Below, piece after piece: positions 30,708 through 39,034 of a stretch of 54,672 bases of DNA (positions are counted from its first letter, which is position 1; every line of letters starts with the position of its first letter). The position numbers were made by a program, and so were the translations under genes. The notes under the pieces were generated by a model, which had not been told where the DNA came from, made no database searches, and worked only from the letters and a program-made list of their open reading frames with translations. Origin of the DNA: CAZOJJ01 sp964580105. Lineage in GTDB: Bacteria; Bacteroidota; Rhodothermia; Rhodothermales; Rubricoccaceae. Location of the stretch: positions 1-54,672 of the forward strand of contig CAZOJJ010000017.1 of NCBI GenBank assembly GCA_964580105.1, read 5' to 3'.

Positions 30708-31529
30708 ATGCGCCTTCTCACCGTCCTCGTGCTCTGCGGGCTGCTGGCCGCCTGCTCGGGCCCCCGCGAGGCGCCGCCCGACGCCGCCGAGGCGGCCCTG
30801 CTCGACGTCTGGGGCGGCCTCGACGCCGCCTCCGCCACGCGGGCCGGGCAGGACCTCCCCTGCGCCGACGCGTTCGGGACGTGGTTCGAGGAGTTCGGCG
30901 TGCGTGGGCTCGCGTGCGTGGCCTCGGCGGTCGTGGCGCCGGAAGCGCTCGTCGCCCGCGCCGGGGTGGCCCCGTTCCGCTCCGGGCCGCACGCGGCCAC
31001 GGCCGAGACCCTCGCGCTGGATCTGAACGCCGAGCGCGGCTTCGGGCACTACGACCCGGCGTTCGTGCAATGGGTCGTCGAGAACGGGGTCGTCGGCGAG
31101 GGGAATCCGGCCGTGCGGGCGCTCATGCAGCCGGGGTACGACCGGCACCTCCGGCGCCTCGCCCGGCTCTACTGGCTCACGTACGCCGACATGGCGGCCG
31201 ACGGCTTTCCCGCCTCGACGCCCGCCGGCATCCTCTCCGACTACGCCGCGTTCCTGGAGGGCGGGCCGATCCCGGAGGGCGCCGAGGGGTACGGCGCGGA
31301 CGGAACCCCGAGCGGTTTCTCCGTCTTCGCATTCACCGCCCGGAGCGAGCGCCTGCTCCCCCGGCTGGACCTCCCGCTGGGGAACGAATGGGAGGCGAAG
31401 TACGAGGCGAACACCGCCTACGGTTTCTGGCTCCGCCGCCGCGCCGACGGCACGCTCGCGACGTGGCACGACGGCCTCCGCCGCCTGCTGCGGACCTACG
31501 ACGCCGACTGGCTCGCGGCCCGGGGCTGA
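30708..31529 (+). CDS. Hypothetical lipoprotein, helical
   Basis: A 273-residue predicted lipoprotein with lipobox LLAAC (Cys16). Two further cysteines (LPCADAFG and GLACVAS) could pair. The mature part is mostly helical, with FGHYDPAFVQWVVENGVVG, MQPGYDRHLRRLARLYWLTY and NEWEAKYEANTAYGFWLRRR as its most distinctive stretches. I recognise no family. It starts 33 bases after the FG-GAP gene on the same strand and is followed by a small membrane protein, but no functional link can be read from context. Confidence 0.75.
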   Translation: MRLLTVLVLCGLLAACSGPREAPPDAAEAALLDVWGGLDAASATRAGQDLPCADAFGTWFEEFGVRGLACVASAVVAPEALVARAGVAPFRSGPHAATAETLALDLNAERGFGHYDPAFVQWVVENGVVGEGNPAVRALMQPGYDRHLRRLARLYWLTYADMAADGFPASTPAGILSDYAAFLEGGPIPEGAEGYGADGTPSGFSVFAFTARSERLLPRLDLPLGNEWEAKYEANTAYGFWLRRRADGTLATWHDGLRRLLRTYDADWLAARG

Positions 31530-31553
31530 AACCGTGCCGTTCGAACTCTCCTC

Positions 31554-31579
31554 GAAGCGAATCGCCGAAGCGAATCGCC
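31554..31579 (+). repeat. 13-base tandem duplication
   Basis: GAAGCGAATCGCC occurs twice back to back in the 100-base spacer between the lipoprotein gene and the small membrane protein gene. No gene is affected. Confidence 0.8.
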
Positions 31580-31629
31580 GGCCCGACGGGCGCGTTTCTT
31601 CTCCCGACGTTCCCTCGCCCCCGATCCGC

Positions 31630-32109
31630 ATGAACTTCCTCTCCAACCTCGTCGTCGCGCGTTTGCTCTGGGCGGCGCCGCTGCTCCTCTTCGTGATTGC
31701 CGCCGTGCTGGCTCGGGACGGCGTGCAGCAGCGCAGGGCGGCCGAGGAGGGCGCGCAGGTCCAGGCCGAGGTCGTCTCGCTCGACCTCCGCGAGCGCTCC
31801 GAGATCTCGCAGGGCACGGTGCGCCTCCGCTACACGCCGCCCGAGGCGGAGACCGTCGAGCGGGACATCGAGCTGCCGATGTCGTTCCTGAAGGAGCTCG
31901 AAGGGCGCGAGGGCGAGCGCATCCCCATCTTTCTCGCCGCCGGGAGCGACCAGATCGTCCTCGGCGAGCATCCGCGCGCCCACTGGATTCTCACGTTCAG
32001 CTTCGCCGGGATGGCGCTCATCGGGGCGCTGGGGCTGGCGTGGATGGTGGCCGCCTGGAACCGCTACCTCCGCCTCCACGGCGATCCGGCCGAGCGCCAC
32101 GCGGCGTAG
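31630..32109 (+). CDS. Two-helix membrane protein, DUF3592-like
   Basis: A 159-residue inner-membrane protein. Membrane helix 1 is LLWAAPLLLFVIAAVLA (about residues 12-30), helix 2 is WILTFSFAGMALIGALGLAWMVA (about 117-140). Between them is a beta-rich segment (VQAEVVSLDLRERSEI, TVRLRYTPPEAETVERDIEL) of the kind found in DUF3592 proteins: two helices flanking a small beta domain. Function unknown. The ATG at 31630 places helix 1 near the N-terminus. The ppx gene follows after 92 bases. Confidence 0.7.
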   Translation: MNFLSNLVVARLLWAAPLLLFVIAAVLARDGVQQRRAAEEGAQVQAEVVSLDLRERSEISQGTVRLRYTPPEAETVERDIELPMSFLKELEGREGERIPIFLAAGSDQIVLGEHPRAHWILTFSFAGMALIGALGLAWMVAAWNRYLRLHGDPAERHAA

Positions 32110-32201
32110 CCCCGGCGGCCTGCGGCGTGTTACCAATCGGCCGCAGGCTTGCACCGAGGGGGGGAGGGAGCCTAGCCTCTACCGTTTCCCCCTCCGCGCC
32201 C

Positions 32202-33890
32202 ATGCCCGACGCCCTCCTCCCGGACCTCGACGACGCCGACGACCTGGGCTCGCCCGCGCTGGCCCCCGCCGGGCTCGTCGTCTCCCGTCCGCCCGTTCAG
32301 GCCGAGGAGCATCCGACGCCCACGCCGCCCGTGCCCGAGGCGCTCCGCCTCTGCGTCATCGACCTCGGGACCAACTCGTTCCACGCCATCATCGTGGACG
32401 CCTTCCCGGACGGCACGTTCGCCGTGCTGGACCGCCAGAAGGAGATGGTCAAGCTGGGCGAGGGGGAGTTCACCAAGCGCCGGCTCACGAAGCGCCGGCT
32501 CACGAAGGCGGCGATGGAGCGGGGGATGGGAGCCCTCCACGCGATCCAGGCGCTGGCCGAGCGGTGGGGGGTGACGGCGTACCTCGCCTGCGCCACCAGC
32601 GCCATCCGCGAGGCCACCAACGGCGGGAGCTACATCGACCGCATCCGGCGCGAGACCGGCATCGTCGTCCGCCCCATCGCGGGCGAGATCGAGGCGCAGC
32701 TCATCTACACGGCCGTCAGCCACGCCGTGGACCTCTCCGAGCCCTCGCTCCTGATGGACGTCGGCGGCGGCTCGACCGAGTTCATCGTGGCCGACGGCAG
32801 CGGGGCGCACTTCGCCCGTTCGCTCCCGCTCGGCGTGCAGCGGCTCACCGAGCAGTTCATCACGACCGACCCGGTGAACCGGGCCGAGTTCCGCGCGCTC
32901 CGCGCGCACATCCGCGCGCACCTCGGCGAGGTCACCGAGGCGGCGCGGGCGCGGAGCGTCCGCCGGGTCGTCGGCTCCTCCGGCACGCTGCTCTCGCTGG
33001 CCCAGGTGACGGCGTCGGCCTACGGCGAGGCCGACAAGCCCGCACACGAGCAGACGTTCGACGCCGCGCACGTGCGCGAGGTGACGCGCCGGGTCATGCA
33101 GTCGGACCGCCTCGCGCGGCGGGCGACGCCCGGCATCGAGGAGCGGCGGGCGGACCAGATCGTGGCCGGGGCCGTCCTCCTCGACGTGGTGCTGAAGGAC
33201 CTCGGCATCGAGCGGTTCGTCGTCTCGCCGGACGCGCTTCGCGAGGGGATCGTGATCGAGTACGTCTCGCGCGAGCTGAAGTGGATCCGCCGCCTGGCGC
33301 CGTACCGGACGCGCCGCCGCCAGTCCGTCTACGAGCTGGCCATGCGGCTCCGCTTCGAGCGCGCCCACGCCGAGCACGTCGCCGCCCTGGCGCTGCAGCT
33401 CTTCGACGCGGCGCAGGGGCTCCACGGCCGCGACGAGGACGCCCGCGAGTTGCTGGAGTACGCCGCGCTCCTGCACGACATCGGCTACGCCATCAGCCGG
33501 CGCAACCACCACAAGCACGCCCTCTACATCATCCAGGAAGCCGACCTCCAGGGCTTCACGCCGGACGAGAAGGCCGTCGTGGCCAACGTGGCGCGCTACC
33601 ACCGCGCCGGCCTTCCCAAGCCGACGCACGCCGGTTTCCAGCGCCTCGACCCCGAACGGAAGCGGCTCACACTCGAACTGGCCGCCTTCCTCCGCCTCGC
33701 CAACGGCCTCGACCGGAGCCACTTCCGCAACGTGACGCGCCTGGTGCCCCGGCTCACCGACGACGCCTTCGAGCTCACGCTCTACACCGCCGCCGACCCC
33801 GCGCTCGACGTCTGGGCCGCGCGCCAGGGCGGCGACCTCTTCGAGCGCGTCTTCGGCCGGCCCGTCGAGGTCCGAGTCGCGGGCAGCTGA
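32202..33890 (+). CDS. ppx: Exopolyphosphatase / pppGpp phosphatase with HD domain (Ppx/GppA)
   Basis: Hydrolyses polyphosphate and/or pppGpp in the cytosol. The protein has 562 residues. An extra Pro/Asp-rich head of about 45 residues precedes the actin-fold ATPase-like domain: VIDLGTNSFHAIIV, CATSAIREATNG, LMDVGGGSTEFIV and VVGSSGTLLSLAQV. The last third is an HD domain (LLHDIGYAISRRNHHKHALY, then VARYHRAG), as in the longer Ppx/GppA form. KRRLT is duplicated in tandem (residues about 92-101) by a 15-base repeat at 32475-32504. Whether it prefers polyphosphate or pppGpp cannot be told from sequence. Confidence 0.93.
   Translation: MPDALLPDLDDADDLGSPALAPAGLVVSRPPVQAEEHPTPTPPVPEALRLCVIDLGTNSFHAIIVDAFPDGTFAVLDRQKEMVKLGEGEFTKRRLTKRRLTKAAMERGMGALHAIQALAERWGVTAYLACATSAIREATNGGSYIDRIRRETGIVVRPIAGEIEAQLIYTAVSHAVDLSEPSLLMDVGGGSTEFIVADGSGAHFARSLPLGVQRLTEQFITTDPVNRAEFRALRAHIRAHLGEVTEAARARSVRRVVGSSGTLLSLAQVTASAYGEADKPAHEQTFDAAHVREVTRRVMQSDRLARRATPGIEERRADQIVAGAVLLDVVLKDLGIERFVVSPDALREGIVIEYVSRELKWIRRLAPYRTRRRQSVYELAMRLRFERAHAEHVAALALQLFDAAQGLHGRDEDARELLEYAALLHDIGYAISRRNHHKHALYIIQEADLQGFTPDEKAVVANVARYHRAGLPKPTHAGFQRLDPERKRLTLELAAFLRLANGLDRSHFRNVTRLVPRLTDDAFELTLYTAADPALDVWAARQGGDLFERVFGRPVEVRVAGS
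32475..32504 (+). repeat. 15-base tandem duplication inside ppx
   Basis: AAGCGCCGGCTCACG occurs twice in tandem and adds five residues (KRRLT) to the start of the helix before the AMERGMGALHAIQAL segment. The frame is kept. Confidence 0.9.
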
Positions 33891-34241
33891 GGAACGCCGG
33901 CCCGACGAGCGTACCGGGTGAAGGGATGCGCGTACGAGGCGGGCCAGGGCGCCCGGTATCGCGGCGCGCCGGAAGGGCGCGGTCGTTCGGCGCGTCGGCC
34001 GGAGGACGCCCGCGCGCCCTCCCCGACGCGGGCCGTCCGTGCGCCGAGTGGTTTTCATCGAATGGTAGTGGGGGGGGCGGAGCGGGTCGGTTGTTGGCAT
34101 CCGGCGTCGTGGGTACCTTGATCCGGTCTGCACGGGCCGCCCGGGCGCTCCCCTCACCCGGTTCCACCGACCGCTCTCCCTGCCCCTCTGCGGCGTGTGC
34201 CGCCCGGCCCGTTGCCGACGCCCGCACCCTCGCCCCCCGCC
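33891..34241. other. 351-base intergenic region before nuoJ
   Basis: GC-rich spacer with no convincing gene, tRNA or hairpin terminator. A G run lies at about 34070-34078. The only recognisable element is the TTG-N20-TACCTTGA promoter candidate at 34091-34121. Confidence 0.6.
34091..34121 (+). promoter_or_regulatory. Candidate promoter for the nuoJ-N run
   Basis: TTG at 34091-34093, a 20-base spacer, then TACCTTGA at 34114-34121. Both boxes match the Bacteroidota -33/-7 type with the right spacing. It lies 120 bases before the nuoJ ATG. Confidence 0.5.
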
Positions 34242-34751
<510 letters not shown>

Positions 34752-34791
34752 GGCCGCGGGCTACGGGTCTCGAGCGTTCTCCGGCCGACCC

Positions 34792-34812
34792 GCAGCCCGC
34801 AGTCTGCATCCC
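34792..34812. repeat. Heptamer-phased spacer motif
   Basis: GCAGCCC, GCAGTCT and GCATCCC follow each other in the nuoJ-nuoK spacer. The pattern is the same kind as at 37356-37376. Confidence 0.4.
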
Positions 34813-34820
34813 ATAGCTGA

Positions 34821-35126
34821 ATGGAACTCACCCTCAACTGGTACCTCTCGCTGAGCGCGGTGCTCTTCACGATCGGCGTGCTGGGCGTGCTCCTGCGGCG
34901 AAACGCCATCGTGATCCTGCTCGCCGTCGAGCTCATGCTCAACGCGGTCAACCTCACGCTGGTGGCGCTGAGCCAGTCCTTCGGCGACGTGGACGGTCAG
35001 ATCCTGGTGTTCTTCGTGATGAGCGTGGCCGCCGCCGAGGCCGCCGTGGGCCTGGCCATCGTGATCGCGATCTACCGCAACAAGCTCACCGTCAACGTAG
35101 ACGAGATCAACCTGTTCAGGGGCTGA
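34821..35126 (+). CDS. nuoK: NADH-quinone oxidoreductase subunit K
   Basis: Small antiporter-like (MnhC/MrpC-related) membrane subunit of complex I. The protein has 101 residues and three helices: WYLSLSAVLFTIGVLGVLL, IVILLAVELMLNAVNLTLVAL and VFFVMSVAAAEAAVGLAIVIAIY. The two buried glutamates of the proton path are seen in LLAVELMLNAVN and AAAEAAVG. It is 69 bases after nuoJ. Confidence 0.96.
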   Translation: MELTLNWYLSLSAVLFTIGVLGVLLRRNAIVILLAVELMLNAVNLTLVALSQSFGDVDGQILVFFVMSVAAAEAAVGLAIVIAIYRNKLTVNVDEINLFRG

Positions 35127-35169
35127 CGCCCCGTGTGATTGCGTGTCGTGTGAGGGGCCACCCGAAGGG

Positions 35170-35200
35170 ATACGCAATAAACGAGATACGCGATACGCCT
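35170..35200. repeat. ATACGC-rich spacer repeat before nuoL
   Basis: ATACGCAATA, AGATACGCG and ATACGCC follow closely, with ATA spaced 7, 9 and 7 bases. The 9-base core ATACGCAAT is also present, in inverted form, in the repeat at 3095-3155. It ends just before the nuoL start codon. Confidence 0.5.
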
Positions 35201-35201
35201 T

Positions 35202-37313
35202 ATGCACTCTCTCGTCCAGCTCATCCTCCTCCCCCCGCTGTTCGTGGCGGCGTTCAACGGGATGATGGGCCTGTTCGCGCCCGGCTACCGCAAGAACGAG
35301 TGGCTCATCGGCGGGCTGGCGACGGCGGCGGTGGTCGTCCCGTTCGCCGTCACGGTCTCGATCTTCCTCGGCGTTCACGGCGAGGCGGAGGTGGTCCGCT
35401 ACTTCACGTGGATGGCGGCGGGCCAGCTGGAGGTGGACTTCGCCTACCGGATCGATCCGCTCTCGCTCCTCATGACGCTGATCGTGACGGGCGTGGGCGC
35501 GTTGATCCACCTGTACTCCATCGGGTACATGCACGAGGACCCCGGCTTCTGGCGGTTCTTCGCGTATCTGAACCTGTTCATCTTCGCGATGCTCAACCTC
35601 GTGCTCGCGGAGAACCTGCCCGTGCTGTTCCTCGGCTGGGAGGGCGTCGGGCTCTGCTCGTACCTGCTCATCGGGTTCTGGTACGCCGACCTCAAGAACT
35701 CGGCCGCCGCCAACAAGGCGTTCATCGTCAACCGCATCGGCGACTTCGCCTTCCTGCTGGCGATGTTCATCCTCTTCGCCGCCGTCACGGGGCGGACGGA
35801 CGGCGCCTTCGGCCTCGACTTCACGACGCTCCTCAGCGCCGACACCCTCGGCGCCCTCGGGTCGGGGACGATCCTCGCGGTGGTCCTCCTGTTCTTCGTC
35901 GGCGCCACGGGCAAGAGCGCGCAGATCCCGCTCTTCGTCTGGCTCCCCGACGCGATGGCCGGCCCGACGCCCGTCTCGGCGCTCATCCACGCCGCGACGA
36001 TGGTGACCTCGGGGCTCTACCTCCTCGCCCGGCTGAGCCCGATGGTGCTCGAGGCGCCCGGCGCGATGGCCGTCATCGCCGTCGTCGGCGCGCTGACCGC
36101 GATCATGGCGGCCACCATCGCCATCACGCAGAACGACATCAAGAAGGTGCTGGCGTACTCGACCGTGAGCCAGCTCGGCTTCATGTTCATGGCGGCCGGC
36201 GTGGGTGCCTTCTTCGTCTCCATCTTCCACGTGATGACGCACGCCTTCTTCAAGGCGTGCCTCTTCCTCGGCTCCGGCTCCGTCATCCACGCGATGCACC
36301 ACGTCGAGCACGAGCTGGCGCACAAGGGGCGCATCCCGCACCACCACAAGCCCGGCTCGGACCAGGCCCACCTCGACAGCGAGGCGACGCAGGACCCGCT
36401 CCGCACCGACCCGCTCCCGTACGACGGCCCGTTCGACGCGCAGGACATGCGGACGATGGGCGGCCTCCGGAAGTACATGCCCACGACGGCCCTCACCTTC
36501 CTCGTCGCCACGCTGGCCATTGCGGGCATCCCGCCGCTGGCGGGCTTCTTCTCGAAGGACGAGATCCTGTTCATGGCCTTCCAGCACGGCTACAACGACC
36601 ACGCGTGGGCCTACCTCGTCTGGGGCATCGGGATCGTGACGGCCATCCTGACGGCCGTCTACATGGGCCGCGCCTACTTCCTCACGTTCGAGGGTCGCGA
36701 GCGCTGGCCCGACGCGTTCGACACGAAGCCGCACGAGAGCCCGTGGACGATGACGCTGCCGCTCGTCGTGCTGGCCGTGCTCTCGGTCGTCGGCGGGTTC
36801 TTCGGCGTGCCGGCGCTGCTGCACGAGGCGCTGCCGTTCCTGCCCGAGAGCTGGATCCACCACTGGCTCGGCGCGGACTACGGCGGACCGGTGGCCGAGC
36901 CGCACTACGAGCGCCACGTGCCTCACGCGACGGAATGGATGCTCCTCGGCCTCGGGGCGGCAATCGCCGTCGCCGGCGTGTTCATCGCGTGGACGCAGTG
37001 GGGGCGCCGCGGGCTGGACGCCGACCGTGCGCTGAGCCGCCGCCTCGGCCTGTTCTTCGGCCTGTTCTCCCGCAAGTACTTCGTGGACGAGATCTACGAC
37101 GGCGCCGTCGTCCGGCCCGTCGTCGAGGGCTCGCGCAACGTGCTCGCCCCGTTCGACCAGAAGAACGTGGACGGCGCCGTCAACGGGGTCGCCCGGATGA
37201 TGCGCGGGCTGGCCGGGCGCCTTCGCGTCGTCCAGACCGGGGTCGTCCAGAACTACGCCCTGGCCCTGGTGCTGGGCGTCGTCGTCGTCGTCGCCCTCAT
37301 GTTGTTTGTCTGA
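35202..37313 (+). CDS. nuoL: NADH-quinone oxidoreductase subunit L
   Basis: Largest antiporter-like subunit of complex I, at the distal end of the membrane arm. The protein has 703 residues. Key sites: the Glu in LGWEGVGLCSYLLIGFWY, the Lys in TGKSAQIPLFVWLPDAMAGPT, and KDE in PLAGFFSKDEILF. The lateral helix occupies the last 200 residues, ending LALVLGVVVVVALMLFV. An insert of about 45 residues, rich in His, Asp and Pro (HHVEHELAHKG, HHHKPGSDQAHLD), lies between SGSVIHAM and the usual DMRTMGGLRKYMP. Inserts here are common in Bacteroidota NuoL. Confidence 0.96.
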   Translation: MHSLVQLILLPPLFVAAFNGMMGLFAPGYRKNEWLIGGLATAAVVVPFAVTVSIFLGVHGEAEVVRYFTWMAAGQLEVDFAYRIDPLSLLMTLIVTGVGALIHLYSIGYMHEDPGFWRFFAYLNLFIFAMLNLVLAENLPVLFLGWEGVGLCSYLLIGFWYADLKNSAAANKAFIVNRIGDFAFLLAMFILFAAVTGRTDGAFGLDFTTLLSADTLGALGSGTILAVVLLFFVGATGKSAQIPLFVWLPDAMAGPTPVSALIHAATMVTSGLYLLARLSPMVLEAPGAMAVIAVVGALTAIMAATIAITQNDIKKVLAYSTVSQLGFMFMAAGVGAFFVSIFHVMTHAFFKACLFLGSGSVIHAMHHVEHELAHKGRIPHHHKPGSDQAHLDSEATQDPLRTDPLPYDGPFDAQDMRTMGGLRKYMPTTALTFLVATLAIAGIPPLAGFFSKDEILFMAFQHGYNDHAWAYLVWGIGIVTAILTAVYMGRAYFLTFEGRERWPDAFDTKPHESPWTMTLPLVVLAVLSVVGGFFGVPALLHEALPFLPESWIHHWLGADYGGPVAEPHYERHVPHATEWMLLGLGAAIAVAGVFIAWTQWGRRGLDADRALSRRLGLFFGLFSRKYFVDEIYDGAVVRPVVEGSRNVLAPFDQKNVDGAVNGVARMMRGLAGRLRVVQTGVVQNYALALVLGVVVVVALMLFV

Positions 37314-37355
37314 CGGTTCACGATGCCGGGTCGAGGCGCGGACACCCGGAGCCCT

Positions 37356-37376
37356 GCATCCCGAACCCTGAACCCC
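37356..37376. repeat. Heptamer-phased spacer motif
   Basis: GCATCCC, GAACCCT and GAACCCC follow each other in the nuoL-nuoM spacer, just before the nuoM start. Confidence 0.45.
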
Positions 37377-37380
37377 TAGC

Positions 37381-38979
37381 ATGGACTTCCTCGCTTCGAT
37401 CCCGCACCTCGTCTCGTGGGTGATCTTCCTGCCGGCCCTCGGCGCCGTCGTGGCGCTGTTCGTGCCGAGTGACGGCGCGGTGCGCTGGACGGCGCTCGTG
37501 ACGACGGTCCTCACGTTCCTCCTCTCGCTCGGCCTCTGGTTCGGCTTCGACCCCGCCGTGAGCACGGCCGAGGCGCCCCAGCTCATGGAGCGCGTGACGT
37601 GGTTCCCCGGCATCGACATCACCTACTTCGTGGGCGTGGACGGCCTGAACCTGCTGCTCGCGCTGCTGACGACGCTGCTCGGGCCCGTCGTCGTGCTCTC
37701 GTCGTGGACCTACATCGGCGAGCAGATCAAGGGCTACTACAGCCTCATGCTGCTGCTCCAGACGGGCGTCCTCGGCGTGTTCCTCTCGTTCGACCTGTTC
37801 CTGTTCTACGTCTTCTTCGAGATCACGCTGATCCCGATGTACTTCATCATCGGGATCTGGGGCGGCGAGAACCGGATCTACGCGGCCGTCAAGTTCGTGG
37901 TCTACACGCTCGTCGGCAGCCTGCTGATGCTCGTCGGCGTGATCTGGCTCGGGTTCGCGGCGGGCGACGCGGTCAACGGCGGCGTGTTCACGACGGACTG
38001 GTACAAGCTCGTCAGCTTCGGCGTGCCGCTGGGGGCGCAGGGCTGGCTGTTCTTCCTGTTCCTGCTCGCCTTCGCCATCAAGGTCCCGCTCTTCCCGCTC
38101 CACACGTGGCTGCCCGACGCGCACGTGCAGGCCCCGACGGGCGGCTCGGTCGTCCTGGCGGGCGTGCTGCTGAAGATGGGGACCTACGGCCTCCTCCGCT
38201 TCACGCTCCCGTTCTTCCCGAACGCGGCCATGACGTGGGCGCCGGTGCTGGCGTTCCTCGCCGTCGTCGGCATCGTCTACGGCGCGCTGGTGGCGTTCGC
38301 GCAGACCGACATCAAGAAGCTCGTGGCCTACTCGTCGGTGAGCCACCTCGGGTTCGTCGTCCTCGGCCTGTTCGCCTTCACCACCGAGGCGGGGCAGGGC
38401 GCGCTCATCCAGATGATCAACCACGGCCTCTCGACGGGCGCGCTCTTCCTCATCATCGGGATGCTCTACGAGCGGCGGCACACGCGCGAGATGGCCGAGT
38501 TCGGCGGCATCGCGCGGACCGTCCCGGTGCTGACGTTCTTCATGATGCTGACGGTGTTCGCGAGCGCGGGGCTGCCCGGCCTCAACGGGTTCGTGGGCGA
38601 GTTCATGATCCTGCTCGGCTCGTGGAAGGGCTCCACGTTCGCCGACGTGTGGGTCGTCCTCGGCACGACGGGCGTCATTCTCGCTGCCGTCTACCTCCTG
38701 TGGATGGTCTACCGCACGTTCTTCGGCGAGGTCACGCACGAGGCGAACCGGGCCATGAAGGACCTCAACGGCCGCGAGATCGCCCTCCTGTTGCCGCTGG
38801 CCGTGCTGATGGTCTGGCTCGGGCTCGGGCCGGCCCCGTTCCTCCGCGTCAGCGAGGACGCCGTGACGGCCGTGCTCCAGACCGGCGAGGCGAAGGCGGC
38901 CGCCATCGCGGCGGCCGGCGAGGGCGAGGTGGTCGCGCTCCCGCTCCGGTGGCCCGAGCGCGTCGCCGAGCGACCCTGA
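37381..38979 (+). CDS. nuoM: NADH-quinone oxidoreductase subunit M
   Basis: Antiporter-like proton-pumping subunit of complex I. The protein has 532 residues and about 14 helices. The Glu in VFFEITLIPMYFIIGIWGG, the Lys in FAIKVPLFPLHTWLPDAHVQAPT, and FAQTDIKKLVAYSSVSHLGFV are the conserved channel motifs; PGLNGFVGEFMILLG precedes the last channel helices, with Glu in the place of the terminal Lys, as is usual for NuoM. The tail of about 30 residues (AAAIAAAGEGEVVALP) is soluble. An antiporter gene, not nuoN, follows. Confidence 0.96.
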   Translation: MDFLASIPHLVSWVIFLPALGAVVALFVPSDGAVRWTALVTTVLTFLLSLGLWFGFDPAVSTAEAPQLMERVTWFPGIDITYFVGVDGLNLLLALLTTLLGPVVVLSSWTYIGEQIKGYYSLMLLLQTGVLGVFLSFDLFLFYVFFEITLIPMYFIIGIWGGENRIYAAVKFVVYTLVGSLLMLVGVIWLGFAAGDAVNGGVFTTDWYKLVSFGVPLGAQGWLFFLFLLAFAIKVPLFPLHTWLPDAHVQAPTGGSVVLAGVLLKMGTYGLLRFTLPFFPNAAMTWAPVLAFLAVVGIVYGALVAFAQTDIKKLVAYSSVSHLGFVVLGLFAFTTEAGQGALIQMINHGLSTGALFLIIGMLYERRHTREMAEFGGIARTVPVLTFFMMLTVFASAGLPGLNGFVGEFMILLGSWKGSTFADVWVVLGTTGVILAAVYLLWMVYRTFFGEVTHEANRAMKDLNGREIALLLPLAVLMVWLGLGPAPFLRVSEDAVTAVLQTGEAKAAAIAAAGEGEVVALPLRWPERVAERP

Positions 38980-39034
38980 CCGTCGTTCGCCCATCGTGCC
39001 CCGCCATCCGCTGACGGACCTCACCCCGGCCTCG

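Noticed and set aside
27069..31817. 4.7-kb open frame on the minus strand across the GH3 fusion, FG-GAP protein and lipoproteins
   Set aside because: It is antisense or out of frame to clear genes on both strands and its translation is compositional noise (Arg/Pro/Gly/Ala runs).
33918..34121. 67-codon open frame before nuoJ
   Set aside because: Arg/Ala/Gly-rich translation without domain or signal, and it runs over the candidate nuo promoter. Treated as spacer.
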